Positions 63,875 to 64,000 of a stretch of 64,000 nucleotides of DNA are shown here, piece after piece. The DNA comes from Nonomuraea helvata. GTDB lineage: Bacteria; Actinomycetota; Actinomycetes; Streptosporangiales; Streptosporangiaceae. Each line of letters starts with the position of its first letter. The first letter of the stretch is position 1. Under the pieces are notes generated by a model. It was not told the DNA's origin. It did not search any database and saw nothing but the letters and a program-made list of their open reading frames with translations. The stretch lies in assembly GCF_039535785.1 (NCBI RefSeq), contig NZ_BAAAXV010000002.1, forward strand, positions 543,287 to 607,286, in the 5' to 3' direction. A program made the translations under genes and the position numbers.

Positions 63875-64000
63875 ATGACCGACCTGTCAGCTCCGCCGTT
63901 TCTCGTCCAGGCACATCGCCCGTCGGAAGCCGAGCAGCAGCGCATGCTCGAGGCCGTGGGCTTCGAGTCCGTGGCTGACCTGGTGGCGGTGGCCGTCCCC
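63875..64000 (+). CDS. gcvP: Glycine dehydrogenase (decarboxylating), 5' end
   Basis: First 42 codons of the P protein of the glycine cleavage system (PLP-dependent decarboxylation of glycine), cut by the window edge. PSEAEQQRMLEAVGFESVADLVAVAVP matches the conserved N-terminus, although the usual RHIGP block reads AHRPS here. GGGAGG precedes ATG 63875, and the tandem glycine riboswitch ends 60 bp upstream. This is strong context for the assignment. Confidence 0.9.
   Translation, partial: MTDLSAPPFLVQAHRPSEAEQQRMLEAVGFESVADLVAVAVP

Overview
The window is very GC-rich actinobacterial chromosome. Gene families, GTG/TTG starts with GGAGG-type ribosome binding sites, and a garA-ftsR-bfn-merR-gcvP style neighbourhood at the right edge fit Streptosporangiaceae, most like Nonomuraea. 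The genus is inferred from protein feel and gene order, not from a search. Almost everything is accessory: small transcription units, each with its own regulator, and many decayed genes.

0-9 kb: an OmpR-type two-component pair, a scar holding a transposase remnant and the 3' half of a tRNA-Arg gene, then two secreted glycoside hydrolases (GH12 and GH43-ricin). Each hydrolase carries the same TGAAA(C/G)TTTCA palindrome upstream. Between and after them lie a NmrA-like protein with an AraC regulator, a MarR gene, and a TetR-ABC ATPase unit without its permease. 9-24 kb: frameshifted manA, an alpha/beta hydrolase, a flavin reductase-like protein, a thioredoxin reductase-methyltransferase fusion divergent from an XRE-cupin regulator, a lipoprotein-permease operon, a HxlR/HemK-like unit divergent from a methyltransferase, SMP-30, TetR-FBP and a P450.

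24-38 kb: a minus-strand operon (ECF41-type sigma, uppS, broken GNAT, pentapeptide protein), Rsm22, a decayed hydrolase, MarR with a luciferase-like/hemerythrin fusion, and an IS1182-family element inserted exactly into the CTAG that forms the stop codons of two convergent genes. These are followed by MFS/MerR, a GYD protein, ChaA, HTH-DUF4180 and an F420-type oxidoreductase. 38-46 kb: a signalling and export cassette (histidine kinase, NarL-type regulator, MacB-like ATPase, FtsX permease, two tandem TrmB/LuxR regulators). 46-54.5 kb: nucleotidyltransferase, ArsR-like/SRPBCC, metallophosphoesterase, BBE oxidoreductase, TetR with a medium-chain reductase sharing a 37-bp operator, and a large FAD/NAD(P)-binding protein.

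54.5-64 kb: a decayed transglutaminase-like gene, a large secreted DNRLRE/LamG protein and its RHS/YD partner. The RHS gene is cut off before its core and toxin region and joined to what looks like the last codons of ftsR. Then come the bifunctional nuclease gene (two compensating frameshifts), a MerR gene (late frameshift), a tandem glycine riboswitch and the start of gcvP.

The clearest themes are long palindromic operators in divergent regulator-target pairs, genes reduced to fragments by deletion, and single-base indels in C/G tracts of normally conserved genes (manA, bfn, merR). Those indels could be real decay or assembly error and should be resolved before calling pseudogenes. I found no CRISPR array, rRNA or complete tRNA.
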